From positions 45,975-109,974 of the forward strand of contig JAFVXC010000014.1 in assembly GCA_017501345.1 (NCBI GenBank): a stretch of DNA of 64,000 nucleotides, given 5' to 3'. Shown piece by piece: positions 25,308-35,255 of this stretch (its first letter is position 1; every line of letters begins with the position of its first letter). The DNA comes from Clostridia bacterium. GTDB lineage: Bacteria; Bacillota_A; Clostridia; Oscillospirales; CAG-272. The notes beneath the pieces are model-generated. The model saw only the letters and a program-made list of their open reading frames with translations, made no database searches and was not told where the DNA came from. A program made the translations under genes and the position numbers.

Positions 25308-26333
25308 TCAGTCCGCCTTGATGTCGATCTTAATGCCCGTCAGACGTGCCGCAAGGCGAGCGTTCTGCCCTTCCTTACCAATGGCAAGCGAAAGCTGATC
25401 AGCATCGACCTGCACACGGCAGGAGCGCTCGGTCAGCATCGTGACCGAATTGACGGTTGCGGGAGAGAGCGCCGAAATAACGTACTCCTCAGGATTCTCA
25501 GAATATTTGATGACGTCGATTTTTTCGCCGCCAAGCTCCTCGACGATGTTGTTGATACGTACGCCGTGGTTACCGATACAAGCGCCGATCGCATCAACGC
25601 TCTCGTCACGGGAATAGACCGCGATCTTGGTTCTCGAGCCTGCCTCACGCGACACACCCTTTACAAGAACGATTCCGTCTGCGATCTCGGGGATCTCAAG
25701 CTCAAACAGCCTGCGTACAAGTCCGGGATGGATGCGGGAAAGCGTCACGAGCGGACCTCTCTGCTCCTTATTGACCTCCATAACGAAGACCTTGATCTGA
25801 TCGCCGACGTAGAAGGTCTCGCCTGCGATCTGCTCCTCGTAGCGAAGGACTGCGCGACCGTTGCCCGTCTCGAGCACGACGTCGCCGTTCACGGGATCGA
25901 TCTTGCTGACCGTTGCCGTGATGATCTCCTCGCGCTTGCTCTCGTAAGCCTCCTGTGCGACCTTGCGCTCACCCTCGCGAATGCCTTGGATGATGACGGA
26001 CTTCGCGGCAGCTGCAGAAAGGCGGCGCAGATTCTTGGTCTTTACCTCGGTCTCAATGACCTTGCCGATGACGTTACGCTTGCTGAGAAGCTTTGCCTCC
26101 TCAAGCGACATCTCGCAGAGCGGATCGGTAACCTCCTCAACGACGGTCTTCTGGAGATACACCTTAAGATCCTCCTTCTGGGGATCAAATGCAACACGGA
26201 TCATTGCGGTCGCGCCGTACTCCTTATGGAGAGCCGACTCAAGAGCCGCCGTGATCTTCTCCAGCATATAGTCCTTGGGGATTCCCTTTTCACGTTCGAG
26301 CGCATCGAGCGCCGCGAAAAATTCCTTGTTCAT
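25308..26333 (-). CDS. nusA: Transcription termination/antitermination factor NusA
   Basis: NusA binds RNA polymerase and controls pausing, termination and antitermination. Length 341 is typical of Firmicutes, which lack the acidic C-terminal repeats of Escherichia. The N-terminal polymerase-binding domain (about 1-130) is followed by an S1 domain (135-200) and two KH domains: AIGACIGNHGVRINNIVEELGGEKIDV in the first and LAIGKEGQNARLAARLTG in the second. The ATG has GAAAGGA upstream. It follows rimP after about 100 bases. Confidence 0.97.
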   Translation of the reverse strand: MNKEFFAALDALEREKGIPKDYMLEKITAALESALHKEYGATAMIRVAFDPQKEDLKVYLQKTVVEEVTDPLCEMSLEEAKLLSKRNVIGKVIETEVKTKNLRRLSAAAAKSVIIQGIREGERKVAQEAYESKREEIITATVSKIDPVNGDVVLETGNGRAVLRYEEQIAGETFYVGDQIKVFVMEVNKEQRGPLVTLSRIHPGLVRRLFELEIPEIADGIVLVKGVSREAGSRTKIAVYSRDESVDAIGACIGNHGVRINNIVEELGGEKIDVIKYSENPEEYVISALSPATVNSVTMLTERSCRVQVDADQLSLAIGKEGQNARLAARLTGIKIDIKAD

Positions 26334-26436
26334 ATTTTCAAAATTCCTTTCATTGCGGATCTTACCGCAAAAATACGTCTATGTGCTCGGCTCAGCCGAT
26401 TTCGTTACACCTGTTACGTTTCGTGATCGCGTTCGG

Positions 26437-26955
26437 TCATCCGATCGCGGAAAAGTCAAAATAAGTCTGCACCTTCGCAACCGCTGCGCGCGGGAAGGTC
26501 ATCGTCTCGCCGCCCTTTTCGGGGTCATAATTTCCGAGACCGATCACGATCTCACTCTCGGTACACGGAAGCAGGACGCCCCGATAAAGCTTTGAGCCGT
26601 TCTGCGGCGCGTACAGCCTGACCTCAACGCTCCAGCCCTCACACGCCGAAAGATGGAAATCATTTTTCAGCTCGCGCTCAATGCCGGGCGAGCTGACCTC
26701 AAGCACGTATGCGTCAGAGATCGGATCCGCCGCGTCAAGCACGGGATCGATCGCACGGTGAAAGCGCTCGCAGTGATCGATGTCCACGCCGTCCTCACGG
26801 TCGATCGTGATGCGGAGCACATAGCGTCCGCCCTCTCTCACGTATTCGATATCCCAGATGACGAGCTCCTGCTCATCGGCTACGGGGCTGATCAGATCAA
26901 ACACCACGTCCGCGATCTTTTTTGTCGGGCGCGGCAAGCGATTTTCCTTGTCCAT
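26437..26955 (-). CDS. rimP: Ribosome maturation factor RimP
   Basis: RimP acts in 30S subunit maturation. The frame could be read further upstream, but the start at MDKENRLPRP was chosen: GGAG lies seven bases before it and the resulting 172 residues fit the family. Motifs include the N-terminal VIWDIEYVREGGRYVLRI, then ISDAYVLEVSSPGIERELK with the family SPGIxR signature, and a C-terminal SH3-like domain. It is the first gene of the nusA-infB operon, with a promoter about 110 bases upstream. Confidence 0.93.
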   Translation of the reverse strand: MDKENRLPRPTKKIADVVFDLISPVADEQELVIWDIEYVREGGRYVLRITIDREDGVDIDHCERFHRAIDPVLDAADPISDAYVLEVSSPGIERELKNDFHLSACEGWSVEVRLYAPQNGSKLYRGVLLPCTESEIVIGLGNYDPEKGGETMTFPRAAVAKVQTYFDFSAIG

Positions 26956-27062
26956 TCCGAATCTCCTCGCTTCGCATTTTCCTCGTGTACTCGACTCAAA
27001 AATTAAGAGCAGGTTTTTAAGAACCCGCTCCAACGATCATCACACTATACTCTACGTTAAGT

Positions 27063-27091
27063 AGTATACCACGCATTACAAAAAAAAGCAA
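27063..27091 (-). promoter_or_regulatory. Probable promoter of the rimP-infB operon
   Basis: On the reverse strand TTGCTT (27086-27091) and TATACT (27063-27068) are 17 bases apart. The -10 box has five of six matches, the -35 box three. It is the only good candidate in the 303-base gap between rimP and the divergent gdpP gene, which otherwise holds the gdpP promoter, a small GAGC/GCTC hairpin near 27006-27029 and AT-rich DNA. Confidence 0.55.
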
Positions 27092-27194
27092 TACTTTTTT
27101 TGCATTTTTTTCATTTTTTTTGTTTTTCACAAAAGTTCACGTCCCTCAGACGGGATTTGTAGGCAAAATATTACCGAAATCTTCCGTTCGGGTG

Positions 27195-27223
27195 TTTACA
27201 AATTGCAAAAAATGTGTTATACT
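27195..27223 (+). promoter_or_regulatory. Promoter of the gdpP-rplI-dnaB unit
   Basis: TTTACA (27195-27200) and TATACT (27218-27223) are 17 bases apart, each with five of six consensus matches. The start codon of the giant gene is 114 bases downstream, so there is an unusually long untranslated leader. Confidence 0.8.
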
Positions 27224-27336
27224 ATTATATATTTGTATTTATTTTCTAATGATGAGATTCGTTTCCGAGCGTCACAGAACCCAAACGCATCATCTGCATA
27301 AAGGCCCTGTCCCCGGAGGGGAAGAAAGGAGTCCCT

Positions 27337-30300
27337 ATGAAAAAAAACAAGCTGCCGGAAGCACGGTATCACGTATCCGATCAGAATAAAAAGAATTCCG
27401 AAAAGGAGGAGCTCCTGCAGGAATTCCGCAATTCCGAGCAGAGCTCAGCACGCTCTGCCGCAGGCGGCATTTGCGTACTGCTCGCCTTTTTCTCGCTTGC
27501 CGCGATCATACTCTACGTATTTTTGACCTCCACCCCGAAGGGCAGCACGCTCGTCCTTCCCGACGAGCTCCCCACAGTGATGATCGCCGTTGCCGCAGGA
27601 TACGCACTCCTTTGCCTGATCATCCTTTTGATCGGACGCCGCGCGTCTCTTTCGCGTTTCCTCAAAAAGCGGCGCTCGGCATCGACCGACACCTCCGCGA
27701 TCCGTCTCTTCAAGGAGAAGATCGACCTTCCCTACGTAGTCACAAGCGCAGACGGCAAGATCATTGTCGCCAACCGCGCGTTTGAAAGCGCCGTCGCGGG
27801 CAAATACAGCTCGGTCGGCGAGGATATTCGCGACATCTGCAAGGTCGCACTCGACAATATCATCCGTACCACCACCGCAGAAAGCGCGACCGACCAAAAG
27901 ATCAGCGAGGTCCACGCCGCCGCTGTCCGCGCCTATCCTGCGGCTCTGCATCACACCGCAACGACCGACGCCTGCCTGAATCTGCTCCGCGAGATCGATT
28001 CGATCACGGTGTCCTTCAGCGCAGCTGAAAAGCTTGATCCCGACTCCCCGCTCCTCCGCGTGCACGAGATCGCATCAAGCGCCTTCCGTGAAGCCGAAAA
28101 GCGCTCGGAGCTCTGGCATCTTTGCCTTGCAACCCTCGAAAGTGTTCTTTCCGCATCCGCACATAAGCCGAACAGCAATGACCGTGAGCTTCTCTCACGC
28201 ATTTACGAGCTCGCGCTCGATGCATATAAGACCGCACTTGAAAAGGAAAACGAGACCATTCGTGAGAACGCTCTGCGCGACTTCAAGGAATCCCTCGAGA
28301 AGATCGTTCTGATCGCCGAGGGCGATCCCACCGCAGGTCAGCTTTACTCCGCATTTCGTCTGCGACTGGATATGTTCTGCGGAAAGGACCTGCTTCCACA
28401 CGTCAGAACACTCCTCCTGAACGTCCGCCAGCAGCTCGCGCAGATCCTCCCCGATCCGACCGTAGTCACAGACGACAAGGATACCCTCACCCTGCAGGCG
28501 ATCCTGAAGCTCGTCGACGAGGGGCTCACCGCGCTCCGCACGCCCCGCGAGAAGAACGAGGACGACCGCGCACTCTCCGTATCGATCCTGTCAGGGATCA
28601 TCCGCGCTGCCGAATCGGTCGGCGCAAGCTCGGTCAGCCGTTCGATCCACGCGATCCGCGGCATTGCCGACGCAGGTCTCTGCGCCCTTATCCCCGAAAG
28701 AGCCGAGGAATACGTCTCCCTCGTAACACGTGAGCTCCTGCTCGCAACCGCCGATCGACGTGACACCTCTCCCACCGACGGGGAGATCCACCGCATCGCC
28801 TCCGATATGCAGGAGGCGATACAGAGCGGAAACCGCGAAGATGAGGAGCGCTTTATCGCATCCTTCCGTGACGCCGTTCGCCGTGTTGCCGAGGAGAGCC
28901 GTTTCGGTAGCGATCTCGGGGGCACCGAGACGGATCGCATCCGTGCGATCATCGAAAAGGCGGCATCGGGCAGTCTTTCCCTCCTCGAGCTTCGCACCTC
29001 GGGCGTCGCGGCCCTGTCCAAGCTGATTAAATATGGTGAGGAAACACTCACCTTCCGTGATATTACCAAAAACGACCAGAAGCTGATCTCGTCCTCAGTG
29101 GCACAGATCAAAGCACTCCGCGATGAGCTTCTCTCCCTTTCCGCACCGACACCTGCAGCAGTTCTCACCGCCTCGAACCGGGTCGGGAAGGTCCTTTCCG
29201 ATCTCATAACGAAATTTGACGAAAAAGCAGATTACGCAAGTGTTGGCTCTTCGGGAGAGGACGAGCGATCGGCACTTGCCCGTACGAGGATCTTCTATTC
29301 GGAGCTCGAACGAGTCGCCTCCACCGCCTTCCCGCTTTCGTCGGCTCAGCTGACCGATTCCTTCCTCGGGCACGCCTCGGGTGCACTCGCAGGATACCAC
29401 CTCTATCCCTCAGTCATCCTGAAGGCAGGGATCACCCTGCCTCCCGAGCCCGCACTCGGCGACCTCCTCCCCGAGATCTCCGAGCCCGAATACGCAAGCC
29501 GTCGCTTTACGCAATCTATGGAGCTTCTCCTCCTGCATATCGGCACCCTGCGCGTATACGGAACACGGCAGACGATCGCTCCTCTGTCCGAGCTTGAGCA
29601 CACTGCCGAATCACTCTACGAAAAGCTCGCGGTACGCCGCGTCCTTGCTCTCGCACTCGTCTCGGTTCCGATGAATTCGATCAGCGAAAGCGCGCGCGAG
29701 GGAGAACACAACAGGGAGCTTTACCGTCTCGCATCGTCTTATTTCCGCGAATCGACCACGCACCGCAGCCGTATCCTCCTGATCACTTGCCGCACCCTTA
29801 CCGAGCAGGCGCTCTCCTTCCTTGGCGGCGCACAGCACCTTATCCCCGAAAGCGACGAGGAGCTCGCCGCCTTCGCGCAGCTGCGCACCGAGGTCACCCG
29901 CGCACGCTCACAGATCCTTTCTCACGGAGACGTATCGACTCCCGACGAGTCGATCGCGCTCTCCCTCGACATCTTCAAAAAATGTGCCGAAAGACTCGAG
30001 GATTTCGCAAAGAAGGAATGCGCGGCAGGCGTATATCACGCCGCTCTGTGCTACCTTTCGGATTTCTTCTCCGATCTCCAAGGCAAGCTTCTCCGCCGCG
30101 AATTCTTCCGCACCTACCGCGATACCTCCGCAGAGATCGTCTCGGGGCTCTACCGCGCCGAATACACCCTCACGGCAATTGAAGAGATCCGCACGATCTC
30201 CGACACCGTGCTCGCATCCCTCTCGGATCGCGCCGTATCCTTCGCAGGACTCTCCCTGAAGGATTGCTGCTCCTCCGATCTGCGCACCATCGCAGGGCTC

Positions 30301-33300
30301 TCGGGCACCGACGTCTGTGCCGAGCTTTCGGAGCTTGCCGACGCATACGCCGAGGAGGCACTCACCGCAAAGACGCTTTGGGAGCTTCGCCACCAAACCC
30401 TCCGCCGTATCGCGCGCCGCCTTGACCACGTAGAGGAATGCTGTGCCTTCCACGACAAAATGCTCGTGCCGCATCGCAACGAGATCGCACGGCTGCGCAG
30501 GGCAGTCGACGAGGGTCACCTTCTTCCCGGATCGGGCAAGGAGAAGGGGCGCTCCGCCGAGGATATCTCCGCCTCTACTCGTATCTCCTGCAGAGATCGG
30601 ATCCTTGCAGAGCTGAAGGCGATCGCGAAAAGCCTGCCCGAGGAGACGCCCGCGACCGGAAGCATCGAGCTCCGATTCACGCGCGCCGCAAGCGCTCTTC
30701 TCGAAACCGCAAGTGCTCCCCTCTCGGAATTTCTCGTTAAGCTGAAGCCCTTTTATGAGCTTCTGAATCATATCTCCACCGAAACGCTCTCCTATCGCCG
30801 TAACAAAAAGCGCTTCCTGCTTCTGCGCACGGCTCTTTCGGAGGAGGAATCGATCTCCTTCATCCCCAAGACAGGGGCACCGCTTTCAAGGCAGAGCGTC
30901 TACGAGCTTTTCTCCGAATATCTCAGCGCTACGCTTCAAGCAGTCCGTCCCGCGCGAGAGATCAGCCCCGCAATGAACGATATCTTCCACATCGTTTCAA
31001 ATACCAAGGAAAGCATCGAGGACGACTCGTCGCCCTACTTCAGACTCTTCGCTGAGTCCTCGCTTTCCCGCATCGAGCGTCTGATCTCCAACAGCTTCTC
31101 GGGCGAGCGGTACGAACGGATTATGTCGCCCCTTTGCGAGTTCGTTCGCCGCAGTGCGAAAAACGTCGGAAGCCGTGAAAGCACCCCGACGCAGGAAAGC
31201 ATCCTCCGCCTCTGTACGCTCACCTTCCGTGAAGCCGATGCACTTTACCGTCTCGGAGAGATCGCGGGCGATTCGATCAAGATCCTTTCGCGCTTCTCTC
31301 CCGAAACCGTCCCGTCGAGCAGCGACTCCTCCCGCATTTACAATACGGTCACGGAGATCCGTCAAAAGATCGAAACCTGTGCGCAGTCGGTTCCCCGTAA
31401 GGGCGGATCCTATGCACTCTTTATACAGCTTGACGCCGAGGCAAGGAAGCTACACGCCAAGCATCCGCATCTTGAAAAAGAAAAATACACCGGTGACGCA
31501 TACGCCTCAATGCTCGCATTCCTGCATAGCGTATCCGAGCTTGCATCTCCCTATCTCGTCCTGATCGACAATAAGGACTCCGCTACCCTTCGCTCCGAGG
31601 TTTCGCGTATCCGTCGAAACGTGCGAGAGGTTGCCGATGCAACCTCGACCGTCGGAAGCCGTGCGACCGCCGCATCAGCGCTTGCAGCGATCGGACAGTA
31701 CGCCTCCATCTTTGAAGGAGAAGAGGAGATCACCGCGATCGCAGGCGCTGCATCCGAAACGCTTTCGGCGATCCCGGAAAGCCTCCACGCAACCGAACGG
31801 ATCTATACGGTCGCAATCTCCGCGCTCACCCGGATCATTTCGGAAAGCGGCTGTGAGGAGATCCGCACATACGCAATGCGGGCTCACACCGATCTCGCCG
31901 AGCGGCGAACGATCTATCATTTTCTCGTGACCGTCCCGATGGAGTCGATCAACAACACCTTCCACGACCCCACCGACCTGAAGATCTATCCTGCAGCCGC
32001 AGAGCTGTACCACAGGCTCGAGATGTCAAGCAACCGCTTCCGCATCGAGCTCGTGACGAGTATGCTCCGCGACTCTCTTGAGACCCTCCGAGATTTGACG
32101 TCTCCCGGAGCCTTCAGCCGCATCCGTGCGATCTCCGCTGCGCTCTACCGCTCGATCGACGAGCTTGAGGGCGCGCTCCGCAGCCTGCCAACCGACGGAG
32201 GAGAGTCGTTTATCCCACCTATCCTCCAGGCAAAGACGAAGCAGCTCCGCGACCGTCTCGAGCAGCTTTTCTCGCTCTCAAAGACCGCCGCATCGGAATA
32301 TCGTAAGGATCCCGAGTGCGCTAAAATTGCCGAGCGCATCACCCTGATCGTCTGCCAGGGTCTTCTCAACATCGACACGATCCTTTCAAGCAAGGAGCCG
32401 GGCTCGATCGACCGACTTCCCGCTGCCTGCAGAACGGTTCTGGACGACACAACGTCGACGCTTCGTCCTCTCGCGCTCTCGGAAGAGTATCTGTCAAATA
32501 TCAGATCCCGCCTGAACGCACTCTTCGGCATCCTTTCCTTCCCGTCGCCTCTTGACGAATCCGCCGAAAATGAGGACTGTGATGCGGCATTCGCATCAGC
32601 GCTTCGCCGTGTGCAGAAGGAGCTTGACTATATCCCCGAAAGCATCCTGCGCTTCAGGGAGGAATCTCCGGACGATAAAGCGGCAGGCAGTCTTTCGCTT
32701 TACCGTTGCGAGGCTGTTGCAAAAAGTATGTCCGTCTTCCTGCAGGAATGCAATGACCACCCCGAATCTCTCACGACCGATTCGCTCTGCTATGCCGTAG
32801 CGAGCCATCTTGCATACCGTGCAAGCCGAAACGGCACCTCGGGCGAAAACGGTGTTATTGCCGTATACGACCGCAAGGGACGTCCAAGCGGACAAAACAA
32901 CACCGCTCCCCTTTCAAGGAAGCGGAACGGAGAGCCCTTCCGCCCCGTCGTCCAAAACTTCGAGGAGACCTATCACCTTCACGGGCTTTCGGTCGCAAAG
33001 GCGTCGGTCACGTCCTCCGAATGTGTGACCATCGGCGGCTCGCGCTATATTGCAAGAAGCTATCCGCACAAATCGGGCGGGCGTGACTACTACCTCGTAA
33101 CCTTCACCTCTGTCGAGGAAACCCTGACGCTCAAGCAGGCGTGCGAGGATGAAAACACCGTCGTGGCGCTGATCTCACTCGACAACCTCGAGGAACTCGC
33201 GCAGTACGTCCGCATTGATCACAGAGAAGCCGAGAAGGAGGTCGAAAAGGCGCTCCGCACCTGGGCAGGTGAGATCCACGGCATCTTCCACGAATACGAA

Positions 33301-34686
33301 AGAGACAAATATATCCTCTTCTTCTCGCAGAAGGAAATGGCATCCCTTGTCAACAGTAAATTCTCCGATATCCTCACAACACTCGAAAGCATCAAGCTCG
33401 GCGACAGCAGTGTCTCGGTCACCGTTTCGATGGGCATTTCGGCACTCGGCGATACCCTTACGATGAAGGAGCAGAATGCTGCCCTCGCCCTCGATATGGC
33501 ACTGAAGCGCGGCGGCGCACAGATCGTCATTTTCAGAGATGCCGAGAATCAGGAGGATCGCTACGAATTCCTTTCCGGGAACCGCGTGAAGGGACTTCAG
33601 AAGGAGGGCCGCGCAGGTGCCCGCGTCGTTGCGAAATACCTTTGCGAGCTCATCCGAAGGTCGGGCAATGTCCTCATAATGGGACACAACTTCCCCGATT
33701 TCGACTCGATCGGCTCGTGCGTCGGCATTGCTGCCCTCGCGCGCTACTATAAGAAGGAGGTTCACATCGTTGTGAACCGCTACACGCAAAACTTCAGGGA
33801 CTGCACCCCCGATCTCCTCACCCTGCCCGAATATCAGAACGTCTTCATCGACGGAACAACGGGTATGGAGCTGAAGGGCACCGACACCCTGCTCGTGCTT
33901 TGCGACGTCAGCAACACCAATATTATGGAAAGCCGCGATATCGCCCGCACCTCCTTCAACACGGTCATCATTGACCACCACTTCAAAACGACCGATTCGG
34001 ACGATCTCAAAACGCAGCTCACCTATATCGATCCCTCGGCATCCTCCGCATCCGAGCTCGTTGCCGAGATCCTCGAGGAGGTACTCCCTCCCGATGCGCT
34101 TCGCAAGGAGGAGGCAAACGTCCTTCTGTCGGGCATTATGGTCGATACGAAGAGCTTTACGCGCTCGGTCGGCGCGCGCACCTTCGCCGCCGCCCTCTAT
34201 CTCAGACAAATGGGCGCAAATGCCGAGATCTCCAGCACCTATTTCTACGAGCAGAGCGGCGACTATAAGATCGAGGTCATCTTCCGACGGAATCTCGACT
34301 TCCACAGGTCTCACCGTGAGGTGGCGATCACCTTCTGCTCCACGGACGATCTTGAGGGCAATCCCGAGCTTTTGGGCTGTGACCTGCGCGTTGCGGCTTC
34401 AAAGGCGGCAGATAAGCTCCTGACCGTGCGCGGCATCCGTGCATCCTTCGCGCTCTACCCGTACACCTCGGGCGGCAAGGAGGGCATCGCCGTTTCGGGA
34501 CGCTCGGACGGCTCAATCAACGTTCAGCAGATTCTCGAAAGCTTCCACGGCGGCGGTCACTTTGACTCAGCAGGCGCAACCCTTCCCGGAAGAAACGTAA
34601 CCGACGTCATTGAGGCGCTCGGACACGTGATCGACGACTACTTCCGCGAGGAAGAGGAAAAAGCTGCGGGAGATATCCTGAACTGA
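27337..34686 (+). CDS. gdpP: Giant GdpP-like c-di-AMP phosphodiesterase with a large internal helical region
   Basis: GdpP hydrolyses the second messenger c-di-AMP. The 2,449 residues keep all its parts: two membrane helices (about 43-62 and 78-98), a PAS start (YVVTSADGKIIVANRAF, about 125-142), the later PAS half (about 1865-1930), a degenerate GGDEF (about 1941-2070) and the DHH/DHHA1 phosphodiesterase. Catalytic motifs are intact: GHNFPDFDSIG near 2115, the Asp of LVLCDVSN, VIIDHH near 2210 and GGGH at 2405-2408. The usual length is about 650. The extra ~1,690 residues between the PAS parts are mostly helical, rich in Ser, Glu, Ala and Arg, with repeats such as LVxVPMxSI at 774-782 and 1530-1538. 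The strong AAGGAG start and the rplI-dnaB context are normal. No stop or frameshift interrupts it. Confidence 0.9.
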   Translation: MKKNKLPEARYHVSDQNKKNSEKEELLQEFRNSEQSSARSAAGGICVLLAFFSLAAIILYVFLTSTPKGSTLVLPDELPTVMIAVAAGYALLCLIILLIGRRASLSRFLKKRRSASTDTSAIRLFKEKIDLPYVVTSADGKIIVANRAFESAVAGKYSSVGEDIRDICKVALDNIIRTTTAESATDQKISEVHAAAVRAYPAALHHTATTDACLNLLREIDSITVSFSAAEKLDPDSPLLRVHEIASSAFREAEKRSELWHLCLATLESVLSASAHKPNSNDRELLSRIYELALDAYKTALEKENETIRENALRDFKESLEKIVLIAEGDPTAGQLYSAFRLRLDMFCGKDLLPHVRTLLLNVRQQLAQILPDPTVVTDDKDTLTLQAILKLVDEGLTALRTPREKNEDDRALSVSILSGIIRAAESVGASSVSRSIHAIRGIADAGLCALIPERAEEYVSLVTRELLLATADRRDTSPTDGEIHRIASDMQEAIQSGNREDEERFIASFRDAVRRVAEESRFGSDLGGTETDRIRAIIEKAASGSLSLLELRTSGVAALSKLIKYGEETLTFRDITKNDQKLISSSVAQIKALRDELLSLSAPTPAAVLTASNRVGKVLSDLITKFDEKADYASVGSSGEDERSALARTRIFYSELERVASTAFPLSSAQLTDSFLGHASGALAGYHLYPSVILKAGITLPPEPALGDLLPEISEPEYASRRFTQSMELLLLHIGTLRVYGTRQTIAPLSELEHTAESLYEKLAVRRVLALALVSVPMNSISESAREGEHNRELYRLASSYFRESTTHRSRILLITCRTLTEQALSFLGGAQHLIPESDEELAAFAQLRTEVTRARSQILSHGDVSTPDESIALSLDIFKKCAERLEDFAKKECAAGVYHAALCYLSDFFSDLQGKLLRREFFRTYRDTSAEIVSGLYRAEYTLTAIEEIRTISDTVLASLSDRAVSFAGLSLKDCCSSDLRTIAGLSGTDVCAELSELADAYAEEALTAKTLWELRHQTLRRIARRLDHVEECCAFHDKMLVPHRNEIARLRRAVDEGHLLPGSGKEKGRSAEDISASTRISCRDRILAELKAIAKSLPEETPATGSIELRFTRAASALLETASAPLSEFLVKLKPFYELLNHISTETLSYRRNKKRFLLLRTALSEEESISFIPKTGAPLSRQSVYELFSEYLSATLQAVRPAREISPAMNDIFHIVSNTKESIEDDSSPYFRLFAESSLSRIERLISNSFSGERYERIMSPLCEFVRRSAKNVGSRESTPTQESILRLCTLTFREADALYRLGEIAGDSIKILSRFSPETVPSSSDSSRIYNTVTEIRQKIETCAQSVPRKGGSYALFIQLDAEARKLHAKHPHLEKEKYTGDAYASMLAFLHSVSELASPYLVLIDNKDSATLRSEVSRIRRNVREVADATSTVGSRATAASALAAIGQYASIFEGEEEITAIAGAASETLSAIPESLHATERIYTVAISALTRIISESGCEEIRTYAMRAHTDLAERRTIYHFLVTVPMESINNTFHDPTDLKIYPAAAELYHRLEMSSNRFRIELVTSMLRDSLETLRDLTSPGAFSRIRAISAALYRSIDELEGALRSLPTDGGESFIPPILQAKTKQLRDRLEQLFSLSKTAASEYRKDPECAKIAERITLIVCQGLLNIDTILSSKEPGSIDRLPAACRTVLDDTTSTLRPLALSEEYLSNIRSRLNALFGILSFPSPLDESAENEDCDAAFASALRRVQKELDYIPESILRFREESPDDKAAGSLSLYRCEAVAKSMSVFLQECNDHPESLTTDSLCYAVASHLAYRASRNGTSGENGVIAVYDRKGRPSGQNNTAPLSRKRNGEPFRPVVQNFEETYHLHGLSVAKASVTSSECVTIGGSRYIARSYPHKSGGRDYYLVTFTSVEETLTLKQACEDENTVVALISLDNLEELAQYVRIDHREAEKEVEKALRTWAGEIHGIFHEYERDKYILFFSQKEMASLVNSKFSDILTTLESIKLGDSSVSVTVSMGISALGDTLTMKEQNAALALDMALKRGGAQIVIFRDAENQEDRYEFLSGNRVKGLQKEGRAGARVVAKYLCELIRRSGNVLIMGHNFPDFDSIGSCVGIAALARYYKKEVHIVVNRYTQNFRDCTPDLLTLPEYQNVFIDGTTGMELKGTDTLLVLCDVSNTNIMESRDIARTSFNTVIIDHHFKTTDSDDLKTQLTYIDPSASSASELVAEILEEVLPPDALRKEEANVLLSGIMVDTKSFTRSVGARTFAAALYLRQMGANAEISSTYFYEQSGDYKIEVIFRRNLDFHRSHREVAITFCSTDDLEGNPELLGCDLRVAASKAADKLLTVRGIRASFALYPYTSGGKEGIAVSGRSDGSINVQQILESFHGGGHFDSAGATLPGRNVTDVIEALGHVIDDYFREEEEKAAGDILN

Positions 34687-34741
34687 AATATCCGTTATCC
34701 ACCATCAAACCAAAAAGAGAAATAAAGCGAGGAAACACACT

Positions 34742-35191
34742 ATGAAAGTAATTTTAACAACAGACGTCAAGGGACAGGGCAAAAAAGATCAGATCGTCGA
34801 GGTATCCGACGGATACGCAAAGAACTTCCTCTTCCCGAGAAAGCTCGCAATCGAGGTCAACGCACAGAATATGAACGACGTGAAGAACCGCGAGATCGCA
34901 CAGCAGAAAAAGATCGCAAAGGAAAAGGAAGAGGCAAAGCGCATCGCCGCCCTTCTCGAGACCGCGACCGTCAAGATCCGCGAATCGGCGGGCACCGACG
35001 GCAAGCTGTACGGCTCGATCACATCGAAGGACGTCTCCGAAGCACTTCAGAGCCAGCTTCAGGTTTCGGTCGATAAGCGTAAGATCGAGATCCCCGATCC
35101 GATCAAGAGCTACGGCACCTACACACTGACCGTAAAGCTTTACGGAAGCGAGATCGTCGGCAAGATCCATCTTGTCGTCTCCGATAAGTAA
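34742..35191 (+). CDS. rplI: 50S ribosomal protein L9
   Basis: L9 sits at the base of the L1 stalk of the 50S subunit. The 149-residue protein starts MKVILTTDVKGQGKK and continues with VSDGYAKNFLFPRKLA, the N-terminal RNA-binding signature. A long central helix (NREIAQQKKIAKEKEEAKRI) and the C-terminal domain with GKLYGSITSKDV complete the fold. It lies 55 bases after gdpP and before dnaB, the classical Firmicutes order. Confidence 0.98.
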   Translation: MKVILTTDVKGQGKKDQIVEVSDGYAKNFLFPRKLAIEVNAQNMNDVKNREIAQQKKIAKEKEEAKRIAALLETATVKIRESAGTDGKLYGSITSKDVSEALQSQLQVSVDKRKIEIPDPIKSYGTYTLTVKLYGSEIVGKIHLVVSDK

Positions 35192-35255
35192 TCCCTTAAC
35201 GCGGCGGCAGACAATACCGTCACCGCCGCGAAAATAAAAACAAATGGGGTATCAT

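Noticed and set aside
30000..31500. Possible fusion or frameshift artefact inside the giant gdpP gene
   Set aside because: The frame is continuous, codon style stays the same throughout, and no internal ribosome binding site plus start was evident. Read-level support cannot be checked here.
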